Below, piece after piece: positions 34,485 through 47,107 of a stretch of DNA of 64,000 nt (positions within the stretch are counted from its first letter, which is position 1; each line of letters begins with the position of its first letter). Origin of the DNA: Saussurea involucrata (Eukaryota > Streptophyta > Magnoliopsida > Asterales > Asteraceae); NCBI GenBank assembly GCA_033807775.1, contig CM066314.1, positions 151,889,429-151,953,428 on the forward strand, written 5' to 3'. A program made the position numbers and the translations under genes. The notes under the pieces are model-generated. The model was not told the origin of the DNA. It saw nothing but the letters and a program-made list of their open reading frames with translations, and did not search any database.

Positions 34485-34713
34485 TTACCGATTAAGTACA
34501 AATGATACTAATCGATATGATTGCGTCAAATAATTATTGCATGCGTCTATTTCAACAAACATATGTTCCAATGTGGTGCATGTAGACTTGTAACATGCTT
34601 GATAATCATTTTCTTAACGAAATATTCAGGAAGATGAATAATTACCACTTGGAAAATAAAACATGGAATTGTTTTTTTTTTGGGTATTTGGGTTTTATTT
34701 TTTAAGTAGCAAG

Positions 34714-35076
34714 CAAGGTTCTAAATGACATGAGGCGTGACGTGGCGGCGAGGCCAAACATCAAGCCTTAGGAATCACGACGAAGCCATGACGTTTTCAT
34801 GACGTGACTTTTATGACATCAAATTTCTAATTCACATATAATATTATATATAAAAACATATGTTTTGTAGTGTTACTTAATGAGTCTGTAGTAATAAATA
34901 AGTTATTAAGCTATATATTAAAAAAACTTGCAAATAAGATATTAAAAACGTAAAGAAAAATCAAATATCACATTATGAAAACTGCGCATTAGGCTATGGC
35001 ATGCCATAGGCTTAACGTGGCGTAAGACACAAGTCTCGCGTCATGGCGGCTGTGCGACAAGTTTTTTAGAACAATG
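34714..35076. mobile_element. hAT-type MITE (363 bp)
   Basis: Left end CAAGGTTCTAAA and right end reversed CATTGTTCTAAA. The 8-bp duplication GTAGCAAG lies at 34706-34713 and 35077-35084. Subterminal ACGTGGCGGCG and CGCCATGACG words. Related sequence at 20048-20160. Confidence 0.82.
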
Positions 35077-35084
35077 GTAGCAAG

Positions 35085-35898
35085 TGACAAAAAAGATTAC
35101 ATTTTATTCAAAATCAAGTTGATGTTTATGAAAAATTATCACAGTCTTTAGATATTTTGAAAACTAATGACCTACGTGCCTATGACTTCGTTTCTCAGGA
35201 AATCCGCGCGACGAAGTGGTTGCGAATAACTGATTTTTTCAAAATTTTCGATCCAGGAGCATCATAGAATGTGGAAGATAGCTGTGCTTTGCAGGGTGTG
35301 TAATTGTTAGCAACCAAGAGAAGGATGAAGAAGAAGACTGCATTATGATTTGTGTAAGCCATTACTTAATTAATTTGGTGTGTTGTTTGAATTGGGTCAA
35401 GGTAAGAATTTGAGGTTAAAGCGGGAAGCATAAGAAATGGTTATCAACCATTGGATGAGAAACGAACACACATTAGGATGAGATACACCGAGATAAGTTG
35501 CACCAGATCAATTCTCTTTTAAGGCGCAATTCATGGGAGGGAATTTGATTAAAATTTTGATCAACGGTTCAGATCCACTTCTCACGTTAACCTTAACTTC
35601 TCACACGACCCATCGTCTGTGACACCATTCCATTTTGTGTGAGACCCGTGAGATAACTATGAAGGTTCGATGTACTTTTCTCGTTGTGTTTCCATATATA
35701 CGTGGCGAAGAGCGGTGTTTTGTTTTGTGAAGATTCAATGTTTTCTAATGAATGTTTGACGAGATCATTCAAAGGCTATAAAATGGTTTTACAAGTCTCA
35801 TAAAAAAGTGGATGACCTTATTAGAACTCATTTAAACCCGAACATAAGCAAAACAAAAGAACATGTAAACATCATCATTGGATTTTATTCTCTACTTC
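35085..35898. other. intergenic, nothing recognised
   Basis: Mixed-composition DNA without a supportable frame, RNA gene or element boundary. Confidence 0.45.
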
Positions 35899-35901
35899 TT
35901 A

Positions 35902-36231
35902 GACCACCCGCATCGGGAGGATGAGGTTGAATGGGGTTGAATGGGGTTGGATGGGGATGGGGTTGGATGGGGTTGGGCAACCCGGATGGGGTTGGAATGG
36001 ATGTGGGCCACAATGAAAAATAAACCAATCATAATTCACCATATTTTTCTTTTTTGTTATTTTTTTGTTATTTTATTGTTTTTTAGATTAAATAAAAATA
36101 AATAAAATGGGATGGTGGTGTGGGATGGATGTGGGGGTTTGTGGGTTAGAATGGGTTGGAAGGGAAAAATGATGTGGCGCTGATGTGGCAGCGAAAAAGT
36201 GTGGGTTAGATGGGGTTGGATGCTGATAGTC
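35902..36231. mobile_element. MITE with TTA duplication (330 bp)
   Basis: Left end GACCACCCGCATC and right end reversed GACTATCAGCATC. TTA duplications at 35899-35901 and 36232-36234. Internally rich in GGGTTGGATGGGG words on both flanks of an AT-rich centre. Probably PIF/Harbinger-type. Confidence 0.75.
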
Positions 36232-36234
36232 TTA

Positions 36235-36759
36235 TGCATGACATGGATATTATAACCATTAAATAATAATACAATTATCTTAATAATTATCTCATCAAGT
36301 CCTAATTGATACTCCGTATCTAAAAATACGAAATTAATTGTTTTTTTTCTTCTCTTATTTGGATCAAAAGTGTGAAATAATTACAATTTAATTAATATTA
36401 AGTTAAAGAGATGGACAAAAGTTGTATGAAAACGATTATCAATTAAGTAAGATATACATATTTTAAGTAAAATATATAATTAGAAGTTAAAGGAATTAAT
36501 ATGTATATATAGTAACGTGTTTATCGAATTTACCCTGCAGAGACAAAGAGACGTGAAGAATTTTTCACAAGACATTTGAATTTACGTACAAGAAAGGTCC
36601 ACATGCAAAATGGCAGTACAGATTTATACAGTGGCCGGCTCCTCCACAGTCCTCCCCTCCGCCGGAGGATCAGCCACGTTGCTGCCTTCTTAACTCCGGC
36701 AATGACGCTTCATAGAATCCTCTGCCAACATGCATATATAATTAAATAACATATATATA
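36235..36759. other. intergenic, no gene
   Basis: AT-rich with no supportable frame; it ends in a short ATATATATA run that is the apparent target of the next element. Confidence 0.5.
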
Positions 36760-38103
36760 GGGGTGGGTTCAAATGAAAACTCAAATTCAATTGTAAACGT
36801 GAGGACAAACCACAGCCGTTGATTAATAATCTGGTGAAGAGATCAATGGCAAAAAAAACACGGTGGCAATTTTGTAAATAAGTTGAAAACTCTGTCCATG
36901 GCTTAATGAATATTTAGCGCGCAGGGGTAAAATTGGAAAGATGAGAATCAACGTCTATTTTTGTTGAATTTTTATTTTCTTTTTTAATTAAAAAACTTTT
37001 ACCCCCTTAAATTTTAAAATAAATTATCTCAAAAATTACTAACATTTTAATCAAACAAATTACATCAAAAAAACGAGAATTTCGTGCTCTTCGATATGAC
37101 ATCCATCATGATATAGTTTTTTTTTCGATTTAACCGTTTTTTACGTGAAATCGTGTATATGTGTTATATTCAGACTGAATATAACACATATACACAATTT
37201 CACGTTATAACACATATTCAGACTGAATATAACACATATTCAGTCTGAATATAACACATATTCAGACTGAATATAACACATATTCAGTCTGAATATAACA
37301 CATATTCATCACTCACGTCTTCTTTTGTTCACATCTATTGCTGCATTCTTTCACATTGCATATACATGCCACGCATGCATACTAAGGCCATTCTCCCTTA
37401 ACCATCTGTGTTGTTCATCGAATATTGTTGCTGTTATTATCCATCTTTGGTTTTCTTGGTGACATACATATCAATACATCGCATGAATTTTTTTGATTTG
37501 GTTATTGTTCAACTACCGCTAGCCTCATATTTTTCAGCTACATTTCAGTTTGAAGAACTTGATCATCACGTGATATCATATATCATATACCACATATTAG
37601 GTTTTACCACACAATTATTGGTCGTGTTTATCGCATGGTTTTATGTGTTATATTCAGTCTGAATATGTGTTATATTCAGTCTGAATATGTGTTATATTCA
37701 GTCTGAATATGTGTTATAACGTGAAATCGTGTATATGTGTTATATTCAGTCTGAATATAACACATATACACGATTTCACGTAAAAAACGGTTAAATCGAA
37801 AAAAAAAAACTATAACATGATGGATGTCATATCGAAGAGCACGAAATTCTCGTTTTTTTAATGTAATTTGTTTGATTAAAATGTTAGTAATTTTTGAGAT
37901 AATTTATTTTAAAATTTAAGGGGGTAAAAGTTTTTTAATTAAAAATGAAAATAAAAATTCAACAAAAATAGGCGCTGATTCTAATTTGACGAAAATACCC
38001 CTAAAGCTGAATTTTAGGAATGGCTTAAATATGGCTGCGATCAATGGACGAGATTTGTCCTCATTTTTACAATTGAATTTGAGTTTTCATTTGAACTTTC
38101 CTC
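36760..38103. mobile_element. non-autonomous foldback/MULE-like element with long inverted repeats (1344 bp)
   Basis: The ends GGTTCAAATGAAAACTCAAA and its inverse lie at the two edges. The arms stay complementary for about 400 bp (left to about 37190, right from about 37755). Inside each arm is a row of ATTCAG(A/T)CTGAATATAACACAT units. The centre (37300-37640) is unique. Both edges abut TA-rich tracts, so a TSD cannot be read. The arms and end style suggest a Mutator-like derivative. Confidence 0.85.
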
Positions 38104-38119
38104 TATATATATATATATA

Positions 38120-38919
38120 GCCTTAGGTTCAAATGAGAAGTGCAAAATTTTTGAGAAATAGAGAAGTGATCTTGGTCATTTATTCGGTCAAGATCGGTTA
38201 TAATTGGTCAAAAACTGCGGATTTGACTGGTCAAAAGTTGCGGTTGTTCCAAAAATAGAAGGGCAATTTCGTAACTTTTACAAAAAACACGGACTGAGTT
38301 CATATATGAACTATACGTTCATATATGAACCTTTGTAATTCACATATGAACTCTTTATAACTAATTCATATATAAATCTTGTGATTCATATATGAACTTT
38401 TGAGTTTCATATATGAAACTAATTAACTGTAGGTTCATATATGAATCAGTTGAACCAATTAACTGATTCATATATGAATTAATCTTTGTGTTCATATATG
38501 AACCTTTGTGTTTCATATATGAATTTTTTTAACTAATTCATACATGAACCTTTGTGTTCATATATGAACCTTTGTGATTCATATATGAATTTTTTTAACT
38601 ACTTCTCATATGAACAAATTAACTGATTCATATATGAATCACAAAGGTTCATATATGAATTAGTTAAATAGAGTTTATATGTGAATTGCAAAGGTTCATA
38701 TATGAACACAAAGGTTCATATATGAATCACACAGATTCATATATGAACTCGTCCCGCGTATTTTTTACGAAACTACCCCTCTATCTTGTGCAGACCACGC
38801 ACAGACCACGCGAGGAATTATCCGCTGCTTCTCGGTCAAAGCCGCCGATCTTGACCGAATAAATGGTCAAGATCACTTCTCTATTTCTCAAAAAATTTGC
38901 ACTTCTCATTTGAACCTCT

Positions 38920-38921
<2 letters not shown>
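38120..38921. mobile_element. non-autonomous inverted-repeat element filled with ATATATGAAC words (802 bp)
   Basis: Left end AGGTTCAAATGAGAAGTGC and right end its inverse, followed by matching GAGAAATAGAGAAGTGATCTT arms on both sides (about 120 bp each). Between them are some 20 copies of (T/A)TCATATATGAA. It sits between TA microsatellites at 38103-38118 and 38922-38965. Confidence 0.85.

Positions 38922-38965
<44 letters not shown>
38922..38965. repeat. (TA)n microsatellite
   Basis: About 22 uninterrupted TA dinucleotides between two inverted-repeat elements; the likely insertion target. Confidence 0.95.
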
Positions 38966-38967
<2 letters not shown>

Positions 38968-39283
38968 GAGGGTTTGGTTGGAAACTCGTTTTAGGTTCTG
39001 GACCGAGGGACAAAGGAGAACGTGTCATGTGTCTCATACATACATTCATGGGTTATTCATTATCAATGGTGTATCAATTTATCATGGATCATGAATTATG
39101 TATTATTCATCATGCATGTTGTATTATTTATCTTGAATGGTGTATCATTAATTTATAATAGTTGACGAATGTTGAGCTTCATTATTCATGATAAATGTGA
39201 CAACATGGCCTAGGGCGTGTGTCGCGATCTCCTTTGTCCTCTGGTCACAACCAAAAACAAGTTTGCAACCAAAATTTCATCTC
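38966..39283. mobile_element. small inverted-repeat element in TA tract (about 318 bp)
   Basis: Left GGGAGGGTTTGGTTGGAAAC with GAGGGACAAAGGAGA; right, reversed, GAGATGAAATTTTGGTTGC with AGAGGACAAAGGAGA. The complementary arms are about 65 bp each. TA repeats flank both sides. Confidence 0.75.
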
Positions 39284-39303
39284 TATATATATATATATAT
39301 ATA

Positions 39304-39855
39304 TGTGTATCATGATTCTAGATAACTCGTTATGACACGCTATGGCACCAAGACTTGATTTTGCCGTCACGTTAACCCCTGTGGCTCCATACTAAGGCTT
39401 GACTTGCGTTGTAACGTGTTTTGGCGTGTTATGGCACGTTATGGTGTGTTACAACGCGTTGTTTTGTAAGGTTTGAGTTTTTCTTTACTTTTTAAATATA
39501 TATAACTTGGGGGATAAATGATGATTATGTGCAGGAATGAAGATCTTAATACAATAAAAATGAAATCTTAAAGCCAAAACAACACTTAATAAGTAAGTCC
39601 TTATTCATATTCCCGTACACAAATAGTCAAACACGTATTCCTTGAAGATTGAAAAAAGTAGTAAGTAAAGATCCAATAGATTTATTCATGATTATGCATT
39701 TTTGCAATTAATTTGTTATAAGCTCCATATACGTGATATTAACGGTTCTTCCTTCCTTTTTTTATCTTTTAACTTTATATGAAATTTAGTTGTTTTACAA
39801 TATTTCATTAACACACATATAAATCTATATATATAAATCTATATATATATATATA
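39304..39855. other. intergenic, no gene
   Basis: Contains several GTTATGGC/ACGCGTTG words near 39330-39470, perhaps a decayed MITE, then a TATATA tract abutting the MULE start at 39856. Confidence 0.45.
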
Positions 39856-40178
39856 GGGGCTTAATCAAATAAGAACTAATTAGTTTGTGGTAACTGTAAG
39901 AACCAATTTCAGCCACTTATTTTATTTTATTTAATTCTCTTTAATATTTAATAGGTAGAGGTTATATTGGTAATTTTATTAATTTGTTTTAAATTAATTA
40001 TTTTTATTTAACAGATAGTTATCAATTAGATATTCAGTTTCCTAATTATACTCTAATCTAATTTCAAACGCATCTTCTTAGCGATCCATTCCAAATTACT
40101 GTAAATCCATCTTAATTTGATGAACGATCATTCACATTAAACCCTATCGATTGGAAGAGGCAGACACTTTTTTGATCT

Positions 40179-43100
40179 ATGATGGATGCAGACAAGATGA
40201 AAGGCTTATTAACATTTTCTACTAGTTGCCAAGAAGATTCACAAAAGGATATAGATATTCAATTATTGGAGAACCCAGATGAGTTTGATACTGGCCTTTC
40301 ACCATTAAAAGCAGAATATGAGTTGGGTCACGAAGAAGATGAAGCAGAGGATGAGTTGGGTCACGAAGAAGATGAAGCAGAAGATGAGTTGGGTCACAAA
40401 GAAGATGAAGCAGAAGATGTCTATGATTTTTCTCACAGTATGGATGATGATCAAGGTTACGTCCTAGAGGTTGCTAATCTGGAAGATGAAGGAAAAAGGT
40501 TATTTATTTATTTATTTATTTATTTAGTATAATACAGATTGATTAATCGGCAATGGTATCACAATGTGATACCATTTATTAACTCAACAATCGTTACCAT
40601 TTAACTGTTAAATTTTAGGTTTTTTTAAATTTTACAGAGATGTGGTGACATCTGGTACAATTCATAAAATAATATTGTTTAGTAAATCAGGGTTATTAGA
40701 TAGGTGGTAACATGTGATACCCTTCATGAACTGATTATGGTTTGGTAAATTATCGTTATCAGATGTGTGGTTACATGTGATACCCTTCAGAAATCCATTC
40801 TTTTACAGGTCCAGCTAACTGTCAAACAGAAATGCATTCTTTTACCTTATCACCGGGTGGATCTCGGTGGTGGACTCCCAAAGTTGACGAATCAGTGAAA
40901 CCGGTAATTGGTTTGACAGTTTCTTCCCTGGATGAAGCTGAGTCTGTGTACCAGAAATATGCTGAGAAGGCGGGATTTGAGATACGACGTGCAACACAAA
41001 AGATTAATAATGATGGGTTGATCCAGAACAAATATTTTGTATGCAGCAAATATGGGTTACCGTTGAAGAAGTCGTTTGATTCTTTGAATCGTAAAAAACG
41101 TCAAAGAGAGGTACGTAACTCTAATATTAAGAGGACCGGGTGTACCGCATGTGTTAAGTTTCGGTTGTTGAAAGGAACAACAACATATGAGTGTTATGGT
41201 TTTGAGGAGCAACATAATCACGTTCTTTTGAGTGACCATGATGTTGAATTTACACGAAAAGCCCGACGGATGAAATTTTCAAATCAACGTTTTGTTCATG
41301 ACGCTTGTACTTCAAACATGGGTGCCACACGGGCGCACAAGTTACACACATCATTGAGAGGCGGTTATGAATACGGTGGTCCGACCGTTGTTGATTATCA
41401 GAATTATAAGAGGGACTATGACAATTTTGTTGGTCGTGGGGATGCCAAGGTGTTGGTTCAGTTGATGGCCAAGAAGAGGGATGCCGATCCGAATTTCTTT
41501 TTCGCGTACAAGTGTATTGGTAGTGAATTGCATACTATTTTCTGGGCGGACGAGGTAGCTCGATTCAACTATTCTTTATTTGGAGATGTAATTTCATATG
41601 ATTCTACATTTCGTACAAATAGGTGCGTATGATTTTTATTATTCTATGTGTTTTTATATAATATCATTCTTACGGTACTTTTTGTTGTAGACACTTCATG
41701 GTGTTCATTCCGTTTACTGCGGTCGACAACCATAACTGCAACGTCGTCGTAGGAGCTGCATTGGTTGGACATGAGGACGTTCCTAATTACAAGTGGTTGT
41801 TACAGGCTTTTTTGGAAGCTCATTCAAAACCACCGATCATGGTTCTTACCGACCAGTGTGCTGCGATGAAGCAAGCTATTGCATCTGTGTTTCCCGATGC
41901 AAGACACAGGTTGTGTATGTGGCACATCATGACTAAAGTACCCAACAAGGTTAGTAAGTCTAAATTTTTGATCTTTTTTCGGTAAGCATATTTTTTTTAC
42001 TGTGTATTAATGTTGCAGTTTAGCCCCGAGTTTCTGAATAATACCACGTTTAAGAAACAAATTTTCAAGTTGGTATGGACCATTCACATAAGCACCGATA
42101 AGTTTGAGAGGAGATGGAAGATCCTTATCGAGGAGTTCTCGCTTCAAAAACATACATGGTTAAAAGATATGTTTGCCATCAGATCACAGTGGATACCAGC
42201 TTTTTTCAAAGAACTTCCGATGTGTTGCCTTATGAAGACGACGTCCAGGTCCGAAAGTTCGAACTCATTTTTTAATTCGTTTTCAAAGAGTGGGAACAAT
42301 CTTTATCGATTTATGTTGGGTTTTGATTTTGCATTGGATACGCAACGCAAGGAACAACATCATCTTGATTATCAAACTAGGACGACCTTACCTCATTGGA
42401 TGACAAAATCCAAGATGGAGATTCATGCTTGTGACGTATATACGCGTTCCGTATTCTTCGAAGTGCAAAGAGAGTTAGATCGAGCTGTATATTCGTGTTC
42501 AATCAAGAGAGTTGAAACAGATGGGGAGGTTGACACATATTTAATTGAACATTTAGACAAACGAAAGGAGAAGATAACAGAGTATAAGGTAATATTTAAA
42601 TTTTTGTATATGTTATTTAGTTGTTTTATGAGTAATCTAATGCATACCATTCATTAGTAGATGCAAATAAGTATATATATATTGTTGTACACTATCGTGA
42701 TACCCATTGTGATAACCAATATCTTGATCATAATTTATCAATTCGTTGTATTTTCTGTAGGTTGTGCGCAATATAAAGGATTCAACTACCGTTTGTAGTT
42801 GCAATCATTTCGGTCGACATGGATTCCTATGCAGACACGTCTTTAAAGTGTTTTTGAATGTTGGTGTTGAAGCTATTCCTGACAAATACATACTGAGACG
42901 ATGGAGGCGTGATCTTATGTCGGTTGAACTTCAAAACAGTCGTCAAAGAATATGCGACGTAGACGAGGAGCAACGGAAATTATTGAATGATACCTATGAT
43001 GTTATCGATGATATCTTTGACATCTTAAGGCATGACAAAGAGAAAATAGCATCATTTTTGTCAACTGTAAAAGAGTTGAGGGATGGTTTTGCCAAAGAAC

Positions 43101-43348
43101 AAACATATGAACCCTCGATGAAACGTAAAGAACGCGGTATTGAACAAATACTTGGTTTTTCACTACCTGATAATATTGATATACACCCTCCATCAGGTAT
43201 TAGAAACAAAGGGTGTGGAACGTCCAAAAGAATGGTTGGTGCGGCAGAAAAAGCGGCCGTGAAGAGTAAGAAGGCGAAGAGGATGTGTCGCGGATGTAAT
43301 GATCTTTCGTATCATGATATTCATAATTGTCCCGTGAGGAAGAAATAG
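40179..43348 (+). CDS. MULE transposase (FAR1 domain, MULE DDE, SWIM), five exons
   Basis: Exons read as 40179-40455, 40809-41622, 41691-41949, 42019-42588 and 42761-43348. All junctions are GT-AG and phase-consistent, total 835 residues. The N-terminus is acidic with three 33-bp repeats encoding ELGHEEDEAED (40318-40416). Exon 2 carries a FAR1 DNA-binding zinc finger (FVCSKYG, GCTACVKF, EEQHNH). The DDE core has YDSTF (exon 2/3), LTDQCAAMKQAI with LCMWHI (exon 3) and RSESSNSFFNSF (exon 4). Exon 5 has the SWIM finger CSCNHFGRHGFLCRH and a C-terminal knuckle (CRGCNDLSYHDIHNC). No disruption is seen, so it may be functional. The first donor is the least certain: 40455 was chosen because it keeps phase. 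Confidence 0.85.
40318..40416 (+). repeat. 33-bp coding tandem repeat, three copies
   Basis: GAGTTGGGTCACGAAGAAGA followed by TGAAGCAGAGGAT, three times with few changes, encoding an acidic 11-residue unit in exon 1 of the transposase. Confidence 0.9.
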
Positions 43349-43555
43349 GATCACGATACAATTTAGTTTATCATGTTTATGAACCTTTTGGTATTCATAG
43401 AAATTAGTTTTTAGAGCTTATTATCATAGTTGTCTTAAATTTATCCTTTGTGATTCATATTTACCTTCTATATAATAATAAACTGTTTAGATTTGATCCT
43501 TTGTGAGTCACATTTGCCAAATCAAACAAAACAAACGTGATATATTGTTTTTCAA

Positions 43556-44045
43556 AATCACTGTGATACCCCCCCTATAACTCATTGTTATCATCCCCTA
43601 TGCAAATCTGTTCATACGCTTGATATCCAAACATGCGAGACCCAGTTTACAAACACCGTGATACCCCCTTAAAACGCACCGTGGTCATCCTATGTGCAAA
43701 CCTGTCGCATTCCCATGATATAACACAACCATGTGATACCCCAATTCACACACATTGTGATACCCCATGATAACTCATTGTTATCATACCCTATGCAAAT
43801 CTGTTACATACCCTTGATATCCAAACATGTGATACCCAGTTTATAAACACCGTGATACCCCTCCCCTATAACTCACTGTTATCATCCCATGTGCAATCAT
43901 GTATCATACCCATGATATAACACACATGTGATACCCAGTTTAAAAAAATCACGATACCCCCTGATAACTCATGTTATCATCCCATATGCAAAACCTGTCT
44001 CATTCCCTTGATAAACAAACATGTGCTAGCATAAGTGTCTCAATT
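43556..44045. repeat. cluster of GTGATACCCC / TAACTCATTGTTATCAT motifs
   Basis: Between the two convergent genes, GTGATACCC or close variants recur about ten times at irregular 40-90 bp spacing. They alternate with ATAACTCATTGTTATCATCC and TGATATCCAAACATG. The same words occur in the transposase introns (40557, 40705, 40765, 42693) and in ULP1 introns (61464-62190, 62780-62850). Confidence 0.85.
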
Positions 44046-44321
44046 GAAGTAAACACCAGATGATAATGAAAATTTTTATACATAACAAATTCCAAACATA
44101 TAGATTCATCAAAACATTAAGTAGTATTTCTACCAAAAGACCTGTCTTAAAATTCAAAGCTACAGATTCGACATAACATCCAGAAGAAACTCAAAATATC
44201 TGTCTAAAAATACCCAAATAACATCCTATCAATATTGTTTCAAAATACTTGATCAGAAAACTATCAACCTAAATAATATGAAATTCAAAAAATCCAAGTC
44301 ATATACGTAAGTCTTGCGGTC

Positions 44322-45055
44322 CTAGATGCTTGCCAGTCGTGCTTCCCTATTTTCCCCTGCCTTTTGTAGAAGACGTGATCTCTCCTTGATATCCAATGCA
44401 TTAAACTTCTCACAAGCAGCTATCACAAATGGTCTTTTCAAGTTTATCTCTGAAAGCAAGAGCTTGGTTGTGTATTTATTTCTCAACGACTGTAATTGCT
44501 TCATTTGGTTTGGTCCTTCAACATCAAGACCAGTTTTCCACCTATAAGTTATCTCTCCCATGTAAGATTCCATATGACGCATCAAAAAAACACCACAGTC
44601 GTGAGAATTCTGACTTGTGCCCCATTTTACTGCAATCCGTACTGGCTCTAACACAACAAAGTGATCGTATAGAGAGTGGCCTACGTTATGTAGATGTTGT
44701 AGCGTCAGGGTGTGCTGCAAAAATCAGATCCAAAAGGGTGTCACAAGAGCAATACAAATAATATAAATTTATGTAAATTCTATGTTCCTTTTTACAGTCC
44801 TCACCAAAATATCCGGTACTTCCTCATATTTAGGAGGGGATTCCATATCTTGTGCCAGGTTGTCAATAACCAATACTGATGGCCGTTTAAAGTTGTACAC
44901 CACCACATAGAAGTGCATGTCTCGAACGATCGGAAAGAATAACTGCCAACGATTGGTTTGTGTAAATTTATAGTGTAAACAAGAAAAAAACAACAGTAAT
45001 AATCAACCAATAACGTACCAAATCAATATTTTTGAATGCTAACAATTCAGCATCC
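44322..45055 (-). pseudogene. ULP1-like cysteine protease (C48), catalytic 3' exons
   Basis: Three exon pieces on the minus strand: 45055-45019 (interrupted upstream by gypsy-2), 44942-44805 and 44714-44322, with GT-AG junctions in phase 0. They carry the C48 catalytic residues: His in RDMHFYVVVYN, Asp in SVLVIDN, Gln in GTSQNSHDCGVF and Cys in the same DCG. Family members remove SUMO or related modifiers; transposon-borne copies are of unknown substrate. Catalytic residues are intact but the gene is split by a 15-kb insertion, so the copy is probably inactive. It converges on the transposase gene with about 970 bp between stops. Confidence 0.87.
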
Positions 45056-46294
45056 GATCCTGTAACATCCCGAGTTTTCGTTGTTTTATTTTGTGAATTA
45101 TAATTAACTTGGGGGTTAAGTTGTAATTGTTTATAAGTGTTGGTTGAAATAGATTTTTATTTAAGGGTTGAAATGTCATTATTCTAAAGTTGGAGGTTTA
45201 ATTTGGAAATGGCCTATGACTCATGTTCAAACTTGTGAGGTGTCATTATCTTAGCTATGTTAACCAAGTAAAGGAGTTTTGTGTGTATCTTGTGTACTTG
45301 GATGTGTGTTACGACTTGAGATAGAGAAAAACGAGAAAAGGGAAAGAAGAAGGAATTAGCAAGGAGAAATAAGATTTCCAGTTGAGGTTTTGAAACTAAT
45401 TGAAGAATCATAAGTAAGCTATAATAGTGAAGAAAGGAGACTTTCAAGTTAAAAAGGATTAAAGGGAGTAATAACGCATCAGGTGAGTTTATTCAACTCT
45501 CTTTAAAATTCAGTAATTAATCTTGAATTAGATGCTTTATATGTATGCATGAATATGTTTTATGTGGATTTGATTAAATTAGAGATAAGCCAAGAGGGCG
45601 ATTAAAAGTTGTGTTATGTTGGTTACCATGTTAAAGTTTCCAAGATGAGTTATCTATGAAATTGATGCACTAGTATTATTATTAATCTTGCATGCTAAGT
45701 TTGATTATCTACTACATGAAATTACTATGTGGTTATGAACTCTAAATATGATGTGAAACTTTATTGAGATATTAATTTCCATGTTAAGTTAAAGAGGAGG
45801 TAATTAAGAGATTGAGATGAGGAGATACTAATATTCTTGATATTTTATATATATAGAATATGTTCGGAGAAATGATATACTGGATGCTGGACGCATATAG
45901 TAGTATCGATTATTACATATATTATATTATGTGATTACGTGCTTTTACCAAAATAGGCATCCGGTCGCCGAGGGCACTTGGGTACGGTATGATGGGAACC
46001 GATTACTCGCCATAGACCAAAGGGATGTAATTTTAGTAATTGGGTGTACCTCGAATCATGAGTCTCGATTTGAGTATCGCGATATTATAATCCCATGGGG
46101 ACCATTGATTCTGAGGTGGAATGTGGAATAAGCAGTTGTGCTTAATGATTCCCATTTCGATTTGGGAAGATCGGAGATTTCCCTGTGATGAGAGGAAGAC
46201 TAGAGATAGGCATAAAGTAATTTGTAATCTCTACTTCCTAATTAAGAAATAGGCAGGTTTTGACTTGTAATTTCTTGTGTGTGATTATTGATTA

Positions 46295-47044
46295 TGTCAC
46301 GATCGAATCTTAACAAGATAATTAATACTTAGAATTCAGAATTAAAGAATCTGCGGAATAGAACTTTAATTCTCACAATCAATGAACAGAATATCAGAAA
46401 ACACACAATTTTTGTATTCACTGTTTCGACTCACAATATTACAACTAAACCTCAATATTGATGAACAAACTCAATCAAGACGACTTCTACTTCTCTAGAA
46501 ATAGGGTTCTTAAACCTTGAGGTTAATTCTCTCTAAAACACAATCGAATTCCTTTTCACATGTATATCATAATAGCTATCTATTGAAGTTTATTTATACA
46601 AAAATAATTACAAGATAACTATCAAAAGTAACTTGATCTTCTAAATCTTCGTTAAACATATCTTGATCAATTCCTTCTTTGTCTCCAAAAGTATCGCATA
46701 CCAAACTTAACAAACTCAGCAGTATTAACCTTCATTCTTCATAAGCAGTACTAACAATCTCCAGCAGTATTAAGTCACGAGCAGTACTAACAGATATTCG
46801 ATATGCACCAGCAGTACTAACCTTGACTTGCAGTAGTAACTTTGACAAGCAGTACTAACCTCACATAAGCAGTATTAATAATGTTCCAGCAGTATTAATA
46901 TCTCAGCAGTACTAACCTTGAACTAGCAGTAGTATATTTGTTCTGGCAGCACTAACATTGATCTGGCAGTACTAACTTGATCTGGCAGTAGTAATGTTGT
47001 TCTGGCAGTACTAACCATACTTAGCATATCTTCAGTTCCCAACA
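46295..47044 (-). repeat. 3' LTR of SIRE-2 (750 bp)
   Basis: The second half contains about 15 copies of AGCAGTA(T/C)TAAC, GCAGTAGTAA or GCAGCACTAAC spaced roughly 15-25 bp. Ends TTCCCAACA. Directly followed by the polypurine tract (minus TTAGGGGGAGAT). Confidence 0.93.
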
Positions 47045-47107
47045 ATCTCCCCCTAACTTGACTTTTCAGGATGAGAAATTAAGTTCTTCAGATGATGCTT
47101 CCAAAAC

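Noticed and set aside
36057..36239. 60-codon His/Pro-rich minus frame
   Set aside because: Within a TTA-flanked MITE made of GGTTGGATGGGG words.
37408..37662. 84-codon hydrophobic frame inside the foldback element
   Set aside because: No homologue recognised, sits in the unique centre of a MITE-like element; probably chance.
38897..39158. Small frames rich in Tyr-Ile repeats
   Set aside because: Translation of a TA microsatellite.
45214..45447. 77-codon minus frame, repeated identically at 58623-58856
   Set aside because: Lies in the gypsy-2 LTRs; chance frame in two copies of one sequence.
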